22,587 nucleotides of DNA from Bacteroidales bacterium. GTDB lineage: Bacteria > Bacteroidota > Bacteroidia > Bacteroidales > WCHB1-69. Positions 1 to 7,900 of the stretch are shown in pieces (positions within the stretch are counted from its first letter, which is position 1; the number at the start of each line of letters is the position of its first letter). Location of the stretch: NCBI GenBank assembly GCA_016290715.1, contig JAEEUY010000209.1, positions 1 through 22,587 of the forward strand, in the 5' to 3' direction. The position numbers were made by a program, and so were the translations under genes. The notes beneath the pieces were generated by a model that was given only the letters and a program-made list of their open reading frames with translations, was not told the DNA's origin and searched no databases.

Positions 1-1362
1 CTCAACACGATTACCGAAATTTTTCCCATAAGAAGCTGCACCCTACTCCACAAATCCTCCCGCCCCTGTTTGAAATATCAATTGAAGAAATGCCCTGCCC
101 CTTGCACCGATTATATCAGCCAAGAAGAGTACCAAAACAACATCAAAAGGATTATTGAAATTCTAAAAGGAAATAGCATACTAATTATCAAACAGTTACA
201 AAACCAAATGGCCCATCATGCAGAACAATGGGAATTTGAAAAGGCACAGGAAATCAAACTTAAAATTGACGCACTCACCCAATTCAAAGGCCGTTCAGTG
301 GTGGTCAATCCCGAGATCACCCAATTAGATGTATTTTCTATTGTGCAAAATGAGGAGTTCTCTTATATTAATTTTCTAAGAGTTATTGAAGGGGCTATCA
401 TTCAATCCTATACCATTGAGATGGCGAGAAAATTGGATGAGACTGCGGAAGATCTGCTGCTCATGGGAATGGCTGAAATTCAGGATCGGTTTGGAGAACT
501 TTATGAGCATATTATTGTTCCTTTTATTCCTGAAATAGAGATTGCGGGCGTTGACTTTAATGTCCCCCAACGCGGCGACAAGAAAAAATTATTGGACCTA
601 TCGTTAAAAAATGCCTTTGCCTACATGACAGAAAAAACACGGCGGCGCGACTTGGTCAACCCTGAGCGACATAGTTTGCGTGTACTTACACAACTACAGA
701 AAGATTTACAGATGTCGGTTCTTCCAAGACACATAGAATGTTTTGATAATTCCAACACCCAAGGGGAAGAACCTGTTTCTGCCATGGTTTGCTTTATAGA
801 CGGGAAGCCTTCCAAAAAGAATTACCGGCACTATTTAGTGAAAAACGTCGTGGGACCGGATGATTTCTCCACCATGGAAGAGGTGGTTTACCGTCGTTAC
901 AAGCGTTTGCTTGACGAACAAAAACCCCTACCCGATTTAATTGTAATTGATGGCGGCAAAGGGCAAATAGGGGCTGCATACAGAAGTCTTGAAAAATTGA
1001 AAATTGCGGATAAAATATTTTTGATTGGCATTGCCGAGCGGCTGGAAGATATCTATCGTTTAGGAGACAGCCTCCCTTTGTATATAGATAAGAAATCGGA
1101 AGCACAAAAACTGCTGCAATATATTCGCGATGAAGCCCACCGCTTTGGCATCACCCACCATCGCAATCGCCGTTCCAAGAAAAGCATTTCTTCCCAATTA
1201 GATAATATAGAAGGTATTGGGACAGTTTTATCCACCAAATTACTGAAACACTTTAAAAGCGTAAAACGCATTGCCGAAGCGGAAGAAACAGAATTAGCCA
1301 CCCTGATAGGGCCATCAAAGGCCAAAATCGTGTACAACCACTTTCATTCAAGTGCCGTATAA
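1..1362 (+). CDS. uvrC: Excinuclease ABC subunit C, C-terminal part (5' end cut by window)
   Basis: UvrC makes the two incisions around DNA lesions in nucleotide excision repair after UvrA/UvrB recognition. The frame is open from base 1 with no start, so the gene begins outside the window; 453 residues remain and the N-terminal GIY-YIG nuclease domain is mostly missing. Visible in order are the FPIRSC and CPAPC stretch that follows the GIY-YIG domain, a UVR helix pair that binds UvrB (about residues 74-95, with FEKAQEIKLKID), the RNase H-like 3' nuclease domain (ECFDNSN, then VIDGGKGQ, then the RDEAHRFG histidine), and a C-terminal helix-hairpin-helix pair (IEGIGTVLSTKLL, then IGPSKAKIV). The Asp, Asp and His of those three motifs match the known catalytic triad positions of the family. 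An in-frame TTG at 70 is internal and not the start. No repair partner gene is adjacent. Identification is secure. Confidence 0.95.
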   Translation, partial: LNTITEIFPIRSCTLLHKSSRPCLKYQLKKCPAPCTDYISQEEYQNNIKRIIEILKGNSILIIKQLQNQMAHHAEQWEFEKAQEIKLKIDALTQFKGRSVVVNPEITQLDVFSIVQNEEFSYINFLRVIEGAIIQSYTIEMARKLDETAEDLLLMGMAEIQDRFGELYEHIIVPFIPEIEIAGVDFNVPQRGDKKKLLDLSLKNAFAYMTEKTRRRDLVNPERHSLRVLTQLQKDLQMSVLPRHIECFDNSNTQGEEPVSAMVCFIDGKPSKKNYRHYLVKNVVGPDDFSTMEEVVYRRYKRLLDEQKPLPDLIVIDGGKGQIGAAYRSLEKLKIADKIFLIGIAERLEDIYRLGDSLPLYIDKKSEAQKLLQYIRDEAHRFGITHHRNRRSKKSISSQLDNIEGIGTVLSTKLLKHFKSVKRIAEAEETELATLIGPSKAKIVYNHFHSSAV

Positions 1363-1605
1363 TTAAAAGAGGGGAAAGTTCAGGATAATTCCTTATTATG
1401 GGTGATAGGGTTCAAAAGTAGTTGATGATGCTATTTCAAAAGAATCAGAAATTTTTGATACAAATGTTCTCCTGTTTCCTCAAGTGGTTGTGGACAGAAT
1501 GGAGCCCAAGCGAGCGTTATAGGTGTGATTTCTTACAATAATAAACACAGATTGCGAAAAAAACGATGATTTATAATCTTGGGGAATGAAAAGATTTTCG
1601 CCCGA

Positions 1606-2136
1606 TTATAAGAGTATCACAAGAAGAAGAATACATAAAGTCACTGTAGATAATCCTACTGCCATGGCAGCGGTTTCCTTTGGATTGGGGACTTCAATCC
1701 ATGCATCAGGGTTGTTGTTCATATTGTTGATATTGGATTTGACCACCCCGTTTTGTCCACATATTTCGTCATAATTCTTTTTGGCAGAACAACCTATTAC
1801 TTCCACTTTTTCCACAAAATCAATCCCTTCCTCGTATTTTAGAGAATAAATCACTTCATTATTTTCTGAATCGGTAAATGTATATTCTCCGTATGTCCAA
1901 TAATTGTTTTGCATAGCACTGCCATAACCTGTTTTAGTCGAAAATGAGACACCGTCAACCGACACTTCATTTTTTGTCTCTGTTTTTTCTCCAACAATGG
2001 ATAGTCCCCAATTTTCCAACTCTTTCTCTATTTGGTCTGTTGTTTTCTTGAAAGACTCTTTGGATGTAACGTAACGTTTGGTTGTACAAGCTGAGAAAAA
2101 AACAAGCATAGCGCTAATAATAATAAGTTTTTTCAT
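1606..2136 (-). CDS. Small predicted lipoprotein, function unknown
   Basis: I do not recognise the family. The 176-residue product begins with a lysine pair, a hydrophobic stretch and a lipobox FSAC, so Cys17 should be lipidated and the protein carried across the inner membrane. The mature part is polar, with a predicted extended region rich in Thr, Ser and Glu (about 45-110) and two later cysteines (in IGCSAKK and EICGQ) that could form a disulfide. The last 20 or so residues are strongly hydrophobic (TVTLCILLLVILL), like a membrane segment, which is unusual in addition to an N-terminal lipid anchor. It is transcribed away from the WYL regulator gene, with 157 bases between the two starts, so joint control is plausible. 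It is convergent with uvrC across 243 bases in which I see no gene or clear terminator. That it is a real gene is supported by the signal peptide, A-rich leader and codon pattern. Confidence 0.75.
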   Translation of the reverse strand: MKKLIIISAMLVFFSACTTKRYVTSKESFKKTTDQIEKELENWGLSIVGEKTETKNEVSVDGVSFSTKTGYGSAMQNNYWTYGEYTFTDSENNEVIYSLKYEEGIDFVEKVEVIGCSAKKNYDEICGQNGVVKSNINNMNNNPDAWIEVPNPKETAAMAVGLSTVTLCILLLVILL

Positions 2137-2220
2137 TGTCTATTTTGTTTATTTTACCATATTGTTGGGTTGCAAAATCATATTATCCATATCCAAAAGT
2201 CTCCACATATATTTGAACTG

Positions 2221-2228
2221 CAAAATTA
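2221..2228 (-). promoter_or_regulatory. Possible -7 box for the lipoprotein gene
   Basis: On the minus strand this reads TAATTTTG, a match to the Bacteroidota -7 consensus TAnnTTTG. It lies about 85 bases before the lipoprotein ATG, which is rather far, and no -33 TTG is found at 19-21 bases. The region where a -33 element should lie is occupied by the inverted repeat at 2237-2257. Confidence 0.3.
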
Positions 2229-2236
2229 CATCATTC

Positions 2237-2257
2237 CTGTTTCAAAACTTGAAACAG
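2237..2257. promoter_or_regulatory. Perfect inverted repeat, candidate operator
   Basis: The arms CTGTTTCAA and TTGAAACAG are exact reverse complements separated by the 3-base spacer AAC. The right arm contains the TTG that serves as the -33 element of the WYL gene promoter. A dimeric regulator bound here would cover RNA polymerase contacts. The neighbouring WYL protein is the obvious candidate to bind it, but that is inference from position. Confidence 0.6.
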
Positions 2258-2279
2258 CTATTATTTTTTTATATTTTTG
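2249..2279 (+). promoter_or_regulatory. Promoter of the WYL regulator gene
   Basis: A -33 TTG (2249-2251) and a -7 box TATTTTTG (2272-2279) are separated by 20 bases, which fits the Bacteroidota primary sigma-factor pattern of TTG/TTTG, 19-21 bases, then TAnnTTTG. The ATG at 2294 follows after 14 A-rich bases, so the untranslated leader would be very short. Confidence 0.65.
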
Positions 2280-2293
2280 CAAAAAAATAATAG

Positions 2294-3202
2294 ATGAGAA
2301 CCACAGACACTTTTCGACAATATACATGGTTAATAAACGTCATACAACGAGCTGGAAGAATCACCTTTGAACGCCTCAGCGACCAGTGGATGAAGAACGA
2401 CATTAATGAAGACAAACCATTGTCTCGCACCACTTTCTACCGTCTCCGCCAGTCTATAGAAGAAATGTTTGGCATCCGTATTGAATGTAACAGCCAATAC
2501 CAATACTTCATCAGTAACCCCGAGTCGCTCCACGACAACTCCACAGAAAAATGGATGTGGCGCACCTTGACTGTCAACAGCATCCTCCTCGACGCTCTTT
2601 CAGTCAAAGACCAACTGCTATTGGAAGATGTCCCTGCAGGATTAGAGTACCTTGAAACTATCATTTCATCGATTAAATGCAGTCATATTCTTCAGATGAA
2701 ATATCAAAAATTCAGCGATTCAGAATCTTATAGCACACTTATTGAACCATATTGTCTGAAACTTTTCCACCAACGCTGGTACCTTCTTGGAAAAAATAAA
2801 AATAAGAAAAATCGGTTGAGCATTTACGCCCTTGACCGCATCACGAAACTTGAAGAAACTGAACAAACTTTTGAATTGGATCCTGACTTCTGTGCAGACA
2901 ACTTTTTCAAAAACTATTTTGGTGTCTTCATTGGGGATGATGTGGCCCCCACACGCATTGTCCTACGCGCATACGGAAAAATGATACCTCTGATACGCAC
3001 TCTTCCCAAACACATTTCACAAAAAGAAATCGCCACAACCGATTCGTATTCAGACTTCGAGTACTATTTGGCTCCCACATTTGACTTTCAACAGGAAATA
3101 CTAAAGGAAGGCCACGAATTAGAGGTCATTGAACCCCAATCCTTAAGAAAGAAAATCCATTCCGAACTGAAAACCACATTAAAAAGGTATCAAAAGAAGT
3201 AG
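2294..3202 (+). CDS. WYL-domain transcriptional regulator
   Basis: The 302-residue protein has an N-terminal helix-turn-helix DNA-binding region (about 1-75, with PLSRTTFYRLRQSIEEMFG as the likely recognition part), a linker, and a WYL domain from about 130 (RWYLLG with Trp162-Tyr163-Leu164, then SIYALDRITKLEE). A C-terminal WCX-like extension runs to the end. WYL proteins are dimeric regulators whose WYL fold senses ligands, often nucleic acid or nucleotide-like. Length and order match the YafY-like group common in Bacteroidales. It starts at the first ATG behind a good promoter, and the inverted repeat over its -33 element suggests autoregulation. The divergent lipoprotein gene is a possible second target. 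WYL regulators sometimes control phage defence, but no defence gene is seen nearby, so no such role is claimed. Confidence 0.88.
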   Translation: MRTTDTFRQYTWLINVIQRAGRITFERLSDQWMKNDINEDKPLSRTTFYRLRQSIEEMFGIRIECNSQYQYFISNPESLHDNSTEKWMWRTLTVNSILLDALSVKDQLLLEDVPAGLEYLETIISSIKCSHILQMKYQKFSDSESYSTLIEPYCLKLFHQRWYLLGKNKNKKNRLSIYALDRITKLEETEQTFELDPDFCADNFFKNYFGVFIGDDVAPTRIVLRAYGKMIPLIRTLPKHISQKEIATTDSYSDFEYYLAPTFDFQQEILKEGHELEVIEPQSLRKKIHSELKTTLKRYQKK

Positions 3203-3578
3203 GAAGCATGTAAATGCCTGAAACAAATTGCATGCATTTCATATTGAAGGAAAATATGTTCCGAAAAATGTTGAAAAGCAAATTTATACAAGCAGCGATA
3301 TGAAGAACTATTCACTTGTCCAATGTACCCTAAATGGCATAAATATCATGATGACCCATAACCAAATTTGAACATAAATTATTTTAATAGATATTTTTTG
3401 ACGTGATTGGGTGTTGCAATTGGAAGTATTCCTATGACGAATCCCTGATTTAGGATTAACCTCAACTTGTATTGGCAAAAAAAACGATTTCATAAAGCTA
3501 AAGTTTACAAACCCGCATCAATTCACAAAGTTTTCCATTCTGTTTGCTGCCTCTCCTCAATTATAACAAAACAAGGAT
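3203..3578. other. Non-coding gap, nothing convincing
   Basis: About 375 AT-rich bases lie between the WYL gene and addB, whose ends converge here. A minus-strand open frame at 3308-3493 (61 codons) and a 23-codon plus-strand frame at 3301 lack promoter boxes, domain motifs or protein-like composition. Short palindromic words around 3206-3239 (GCATG, TGCATGCA, AAATGC paired with GCATTT) could form a weak hairpin after the WYL stop, with no T tract after it. I see no tRNA or other RNA gene. Confidence 0.5.
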
Positions 3579-3598
3579 AAACGGGAATTCCGTTTTTT
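3579..3598 (-). terminator. Possible intrinsic terminator after addB
   Basis: Arms AAACGG (3579-3584) and CCGTTT (3590-3595) enclose the loop GAATT, directly at the addB stop codon. The plus strand has a T6 run at 3593-3598 immediately after the stem; on the minus strand the stem is followed by a T-rich but interrupted stretch. It could work in both directions and stop transcripts from either converging gene. The stem is short, so confidence is moderate. Confidence 0.4.
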
Positions 3599-6428
3599 AA
3601 TTTCTGCCACAAATTTCATTGTAATCACAATACTTGCAGTGGTCCGATTCCGGGCACTGAGCAAACTTTTCAGAAGCAATCATCGTTTTGAGAAAGGTTT
3701 TTAATGCGATTTCAAATTCATCAAGCAAGGCAGTCAGGTTCAGATTACTCTTTGTTTTTTCATCTTGCGGGTAGATGAAACAATCGCTCTCTTTCGCACT
3801 TTTTTTCATCAACTGCTGAAAAGAGACAATCGCACACTCAATTTTTTCCGTTTGAGGATATAAATCACCATTTCTATTTCCGCATTGATGGCCATGACGA
3901 TACAAATAGGCATAAATCATTAATTGCAACAATTTTCCCTGCTCCACATCACTAAACAGATTTTCCATTTTGGTATAACCCATTTTTTTTACTATCCCTG
4001 TTTTATAATCCAAAATAGTCAGATCATTATTCCGAAGCTCTACTCTGTCTAGAGTGCCCTTTAACTTTATTTCAAAATCATCAATCCCAAGCATGGAAAA
4101 CAACTCCATTTCAAGAGCAATAATCGTTATTTTCTTGTTTAAGATATCCTCTTTTACAACATTTTGATAGGCATTCAGGATTTTTTTCACAACCTCTCTT
4201 GCCAAAAAAATCTTTCCTCGTTGCAAATCCCTATCTCTCACCTCTTCCTGCTCCTTAAATATTTGATTTATGTATTCTTCCGAAAAATATTTCTGCAAAA
4301 CAGACGATACCTGCTCTTCCGTGATTCCAGTCTTAGAACCATTTTGCCCCATCCTGAGTTCCTCAAAAGTATTTTCCAGAATCTTGTGCATCACATTTCC
4401 CAGGACACGCTGCTCAACTGATTCTTCAATGGTTTCTTCGGGTTCTATATGAGCCACATATTTCAAGTAAAACTTAAGTGGACATGCAATATAGGCATTC
4501 AACGACGAAGCCGAATAAGTGAATTTCTTAAGATAATTCCGAATGGTTTCGTTGTTGGGAATTTCAATTTTGTTGGGCTGCGCACTCATTTTCGGGGGAA
4601 TGTACAACGCATTGCCGCGATTTATCGCATACGGCAACTGCATCTGCTGCATACGCCATTCCAATTGACGGATAAAGCGGCTCTCTTCTGCAACCCCCTG
4701 ACTACTGCTTGAAGATACGGCATTGTATATCAGATCAATTTTTTCGGCTCGCTGCAACAATCGGAAAAAATGATAGGCATAAACTGCTTCATTCTGCTGC
4801 ATGGTTGGCAAACCAAAATTGCGTTTGATATCCATAAGCAACAACGTATTTTCACTTTTCATGACTGGAATCACTCCTTCATTCACAGACAAAATGATAA
4901 CATGCTTAAAATCAAGTGCACGTGTTTCAAGCAGCCCCATGACTTGCAGCGGGGCTCCCTCGTTGCGCTGGAACGGAATGGAAACCGCCTGCAGTTTTTC
5001 TTCTATAAAGAAGATAATTGTACGAACATCTATAAAAATTTCGGAAGGAAATTTTCCTATAAAATGTGCCACCTCTTCCAACGCCTCTATCAAAAGCTGA
5101 ATGATTTTCTGTTCTGGACTTTTTTCTGCTTTATTCAATAAAACACTGAAAAACAGTATGATAGAATTTATAAAATCCACTCCGTCCTTTTCTAAATCGG
5201 GGAATGAACCGACATATGAATCAAAAATATTTTTGCCAAAAAAAATTCGGTTGCTTTTAATTAACTTTTTGGTAAAGGTTTCGTGGTCATACTCAGTCGC
5301 AAAAAAACAGCTTTTAAACAACGAATTATGCAGGATAGCCATGACATCTTTGTGATAATAAGTTCCCGATGCCACCTGCTGAAAACGGTGCGTATTTTGT
5401 GCGGCCTTCAAAAGCGTTTGCAACAGTTGGCAGGTTTGCGAGTATTTGAGCGGATAACCCATGGTAATATTGCAGTTCGCTTGAGAATAGGCGTGTACAA
5501 ATGGCATCAACAGTGATTCATCTGCCAGCACCACCGCTGTTTCTCTTAACTCTTCCTCAGAACATTGCTCCAATATCTGTATCGCCTGATATATTTGCGT
5601 CAACTTCTTGCTCACACCCAATACATTAATCTTTTTGGGAATATCCTGATAATCGTTATGTATATTCTGTATCTGATTAATTCTAAGTTTTTTAGCAATA
5701 CTATCTATTGAATCTTTAATTTTAAAATCATGGTCATCCTCATAGTAAAACCGATCCAAATCAAAAATAAACTTGCACGAAAAATGCTCTTGAAAGAACT
5801 TTACAACGGCCAATTCGGAAGGGGTAAACACCTGCAAACCAGCAAACACCATCCGATTCCACGGCAACTCTTTAGCATATATGTCAATATGCTCGGCCAC
5901 ATCGCGATAAATAAGTCCGGCATATCCCTTCTTAATCTCTTTCAAATGATTTGTATATTCCTGATATAGAGGATATAATAATTTAAACAATGATAAATAC
6001 TTCTCTTGGGCCTTGCTCAAATGGGGTTGTAAGACAAAACTGGTTTCTTTAAAAGCATATTGGGCATCGAAGATTTTTGCTCCATCCACCCCATACATAT
6101 CAATCTCATTTATATCTTTCAGAAAATTGGCTCCCCAAGACACAAACTTTTGAAAATCAGTTTCTTTCAGAGAAGGGAATTTCTGAGTTACCTGAAACAG
6201 CTCCACCAATAACTCGGCGTTGGAAATACGCTCTATCGGCGATAATTTTTTAATCAAATCATCAATGGTAAAAATGGCAGGAGCAAAAACGGGAGTTGAC
6301 AAGCGGAACGACCATTCACGATAAAGATTTTTCATGGCACGCTTGTTCGGCAGCACAATGACCAGATCGCGATAATCAATTTTGCCGGGTTCAACGAGGG
6401 CGGAAACTAATTCTGATAAAAAACTCAT
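3597..6428 (-). CDS. addB: AddB-like PD-(D/E)XK nuclease with Fe-S cluster motif
   Basis: This 943-residue protein resembles the B subunit of the AddAB helicase-nuclease, which processes double-strand ends for RecA-dependent repair. The N-terminus carries the LVIVLPNKRA motif typical of the Bacteroidota form in place of a Walker A, so it should not be an active helicase by itself. The C-terminal nuclease shows Asp794 in GTLDRVE and Asp807-x-Lys809 in ILDYKTG. Four cysteines, Cys649 (YIACPLKF) with Cys931, Cys934 and Cys940 (CX2CX5C), match the AddB iron-sulfur cluster that staples the nuclease domain. A further Cys925 sits just ahead. The gene starts 90 bases after the ATPase gene ends, with no clear -7 box in that gap. 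The expected partner addA is not adjacent on either side and must lie elsewhere. The symbol is by family resemblance. Confidence 0.85.
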   Translation of the reverse strand: MSFLSELVSALVEPGKIDYRDLVIVLPNKRAMKNLYREWSFRLSTPVFAPAIFTIDDLIKKLSPIERISNAELLVELFQVTQKFPSLKETDFQKFVSWGANFLKDINEIDMYGVDGAKIFDAQYAFKETSFVLQPHLSKAQEKYLSLFKLLYPLYQEYTNHLKEIKKGYAGLIYRDVAEHIDIYAKELPWNRMVFAGLQVFTPSELAVVKFFQEHFSCKFIFDLDRFYYEDDHDFKIKDSIDSIAKKLRINQIQNIHNDYQDIPKKINVLGVSKKLTQIYQAIQILEQCSEEELRETAVVLADESLLMPFVHAYSQANCNITMGYPLKYSQTCQLLQTLLKAAQNTHRFQQVASGTYYHKDVMAILHNSLFKSCFFATEYDHETFTKKLIKSNRIFFGKNIFDSYVGSFPDLEKDGVDFINSIILFFSVLLNKAEKSPEQKIIQLLIEALEEVAHFIGKFPSEIFIDVRTIIFFIEEKLQAVSIPFQRNEGAPLQVMGLLETRALDFKHVIILSVNEGVIPVMKSENTLLLMDIKRNFGLPTMQQNEAVYAYHFFRLLQRAEKIDLIYNAVSSSSSQGVAEESRFIRQLEWRMQQMQLPYAINRGNALYIPPKMSAQPNKIEIPNNETIRNYLKKFTYSASSLNAYIACPLKFYLKYVAHIEPEETIEESVEQRVLGNVMHKILENTFEELRMGQNGSKTGITEEQVSSVLQKYFSEEYINQIFKEQEEVRDRDLQRGKIFLAREVVKKILNAYQNVVKEDILNKKITIIALEMELFSMLGIDDFEIKLKGTLDRVELRNNDLTILDYKTGIVKKMGYTKMENLFSDVEQGKLLQLMIYAYLYRHGHQCGNRNGDLYPQTEKIECAIVSFQQLMKKSAKESDCFIYPQDEKTKSNLNLTALLDEFEIALKTFLKTMIASEKFAQCPESDHCKYCDYNEICGRN

Positions 6429-6518
6429 AAAGGGATATCGTTAGGTTTCAAAATAGTTCTTAAAAAAAATTCACTACAAATGCGGATTATTTTCCAAAAT
6501 AGAAAAAAGTGATGGTTG

Positions 6519-7778
6519 TCAAAAGGATTCCTTATTCAGTAAAAAATCAAAAACATTCAGCAACAGTATTCCGTCTTCATTGCGGTAGGTCGGTTGCATG
6601 CCGCCCACGATGACTACTTTTTGAAAACTGTCGCCAATGCACTTTAATGAATTGAGCTCCTGTTCCTGCTTTTCAGGTGTCGGCATCGCAAAAGCGGATT
6701 GAATATATACGCGGTCATATCCTTTGTTGCACACGAAATCAACCTCCAAATGCTTGCGTTCGCTCACCCCCTGTTCATTACGGGCATTCAACGTAACCTG
6801 CCCCACATCAACCGAGTAACCACGAAGACGAAGCTCGTTGTAAATAAGATTTTCCATCAGGTGGGTCTGCTCTGTCTGCCGAAAATTCAAACGGGCATTA
6901 CGCAAGCCCAAGTCTTCAAAATAGTATTTTTGTGGACTATCAATGTATTTGCGTCCTTTTATGTCATAGCGGATGGCGCGATCTATCAAAAAGGCATCCT
7001 GCATATAGTCAAGATAGGTTTTAATCGTATTCTGAGAGATAGTGCTCTTTTTGACAGTTTTGAAGGTATTGTGCAATTTATGAGGATTCGTCAGTCCGCC
7101 AATATTGCTGGCTATCACATTGATTAACTCTTCCAAATCGTCATCCAATTGTATGGAATATCTCTCCTTAATGTCTTTCAGGTAGGTCTGCGTAAACAAG
7201 TTCAACAGGTACTCTTTTTTTTCAACAACATTCTCCGTAGTGACGACCTTCGGCAACCCTCCAAACTCCATATAAGCGGTTAATGCCTGTTCCATAAACC
7301 GACCACCCTGCCACACGGAAAAGAACTCTGCAAAAGAGAGCGGATGAATACGGACTTCGTCACCACGTCCACGAAACTCGGTAATCACATCTTTCGACAA
7401 AAAACGCGCATTGCTTCCCGTAACATAGACATCGGCATTACTGACATTCAGGCAACTATTCAACACATCTTCAAACTCACGTACAAACTGCACCTCATCC
7501 AACATAATGTAGTACATTTGTTTATCAATAAGCAATGAATCAATGTGTTGCAAAAGATTATCGGGGTCGCGTAGCGCATTATTTCGTCGGTCTTCCAAAT
7601 TGATTTGGATGATATGACTGTCGTCAACGCCCTCTTTGCGAAGTGCATCAAAGAAAAGATTGAAAAGCAAGTACGATTTTCCGCAGCGACGCATTCCTGT
7701 AACAACTTTAATCATTCCGTTGTGACGCCGTGAAAGCAATTTGTTGAGATAGCGATCTCGTTGTATTCTCATATTCAT
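6519..7778 (-). CDS. AAA family ATPase with C-terminal DUF4143 region
   Basis: The 419-residue protein has a P-loop ATPase domain at the N-terminus: Walker A GMRRCGKS (28-35), Walker B IMLDEVQ (91-97), a GSNARFLSKD sensor-like motif (from 121) and EFRGRG (134-139). A helical DUF4143 part follows from about 200. Near the end, LEVDFVCNKG followed by RVYIQSA resembles the core of a restriction-endonuclease-like fold. Such proteins are abundant and often multicopy in Bacteroidota and archaea; their cellular role is not established. The ATG at 7778 is used here, but the second ATG two codons later (7772) is equally possible; neither has a Shine-Dalgarno site, only an A-rich leader. The ATG at 7778 forms the edge of a 30-bp repeat that recurs 74 bases upstream. 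Between mnmE and addB it looks like an independent cassette. Confidence 0.88.
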   Translation of the reverse strand: MNMRIQRDRYLNKLLSRRHNGMIKVVTGMRRCGKSYLLFNLFFDALRKEGVDDSHIIQINLEDRRNNALRDPDNLLQHIDSLLIDKQMYYIMLDEVQFVREFEDVLNSCLNVSNADVYVTGSNARFLSKDVITEFRGRGDEVRIHPLSFAEFFSVWQGGRFMEQALTAYMEFGGLPKVVTTENVVEKKEYLLNLFTQTYLKDIKERYSIQLDDDLEELINVIASNIGGLTNPHKLHNTFKTVKKSTISQNTIKTYLDYMQDAFLIDRAIRYDIKGRKYIDSPQKYYFEDLGLRNARLNFRQTEQTHLMENLIYNELRLRGYSVDVGQVTLNARNEQGVSERKHLEVDFVCNKGYDRVYIQSAFAMPTPEKQEQELNSLKCIGDSFQKVVIVGGMQPTYRNEDGILLLNVFDFLLNKESF

Positions 7779-7805
7779 TGAATTTTTTTGCGTATATACG
7801 CATTT
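7776..7805 (-). repeat. Direct repeat copy A with palindromic core, in the ATPase leader
   Basis: This 30-bp element contains the perfect 14-bp palindrome TGCGTATATACGCA at 7789-7802 and a T7 tract (A7 on the coding strand), and ends at the ATPase start codon. It matches copy B at 7850-7879 in 29 of 30 positions. Its place between the likely promoter and the ATG suits an operator or a translational control site. Confidence 0.8.
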
Positions 7806-7815
7806 TTGTCACGTG

Positions 7816-7823
7816 CAAAAATA
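7816..7823 (-). promoter_or_regulatory. Probable -7 box of the ATPase gene
   Basis: On the minus strand this reads TATTTTTG, matching TAnnTTTG, 37 bases before the ATG. It is embedded in the 19-mer AAAAAAATCGTATTTTTGC (7815-7833), which recurs exactly in the lepA promoter. No good -33 TTG is found at the expected distance. The box lies between the two copies of the 30-bp repeat. Confidence 0.5.
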
Positions 7824-7849
7824 CGATTTTTTTCAAACAAATTAAATTT

Positions 7850-7879
7850 CATTGAATTTTTTTGCATATATACGCATTT
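7850..7879 (-). repeat. Direct repeat copy B, upstream of the ATPase promoter
   Basis: It is identical to copy A except at base 7866 (A where copy A has G at 7792), which leaves the core TGCATATATACGCA (7863-7876) one pair short of a perfect palindrome. The copies start 74 bases apart, close to seven turns of B-DNA. On the minus strand the copy also brings an ATG (7852-7850) that opens a 25-codon frame ending at 7775, overlapping the ATPase start. Confidence 0.8.
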
Positions 7880-7900
7880 CTCTAATGTCTATTAACTTTT

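Noticed and set aside
70..72. TTG at 70 as start of uvrC
   Set aside because: The frame is open to base 1 and the upstream residues FPIRSC belong to UvrC.
1363..1605. A protein-like frame around 1411-1520 (with SKESEIFDTNVLLF) and a 38-codon frame beginning near 1424
   Set aside because: Both are short, lack promoter boxes and leaders, and have no recognisable family. The first might be a decayed gene fragment but the evidence is only its codon look.
1606..3202. A WYL-regulated phage defence island
   Set aside because: A WYL regulator alone is not enough; no nuclease, methylase, Cas, toxin or other defence gene accompanies it, and the partner is an envelope lipoprotein.
3206..3239. Hairpin with AAATGC and GCATTT after the WYL stop as a terminator
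   Set aside because: The loop is 16 bases, the stem six, and no T tract follows.
3308..3493. 61-codon minus-strand open frame in the gap after the WYL gene
   Set aside because: Composition is not protein-like, there is no promoter or leader, and the region is AT-rich enough for such frames by chance.
6519..7778. ATPase as a transposition protein of the IstB or TniB type
   Set aside because: The DUF4143 region and nuclease-like C-terminal motif do not fit, and there is no transposase or terminal inverted repeat beside it.
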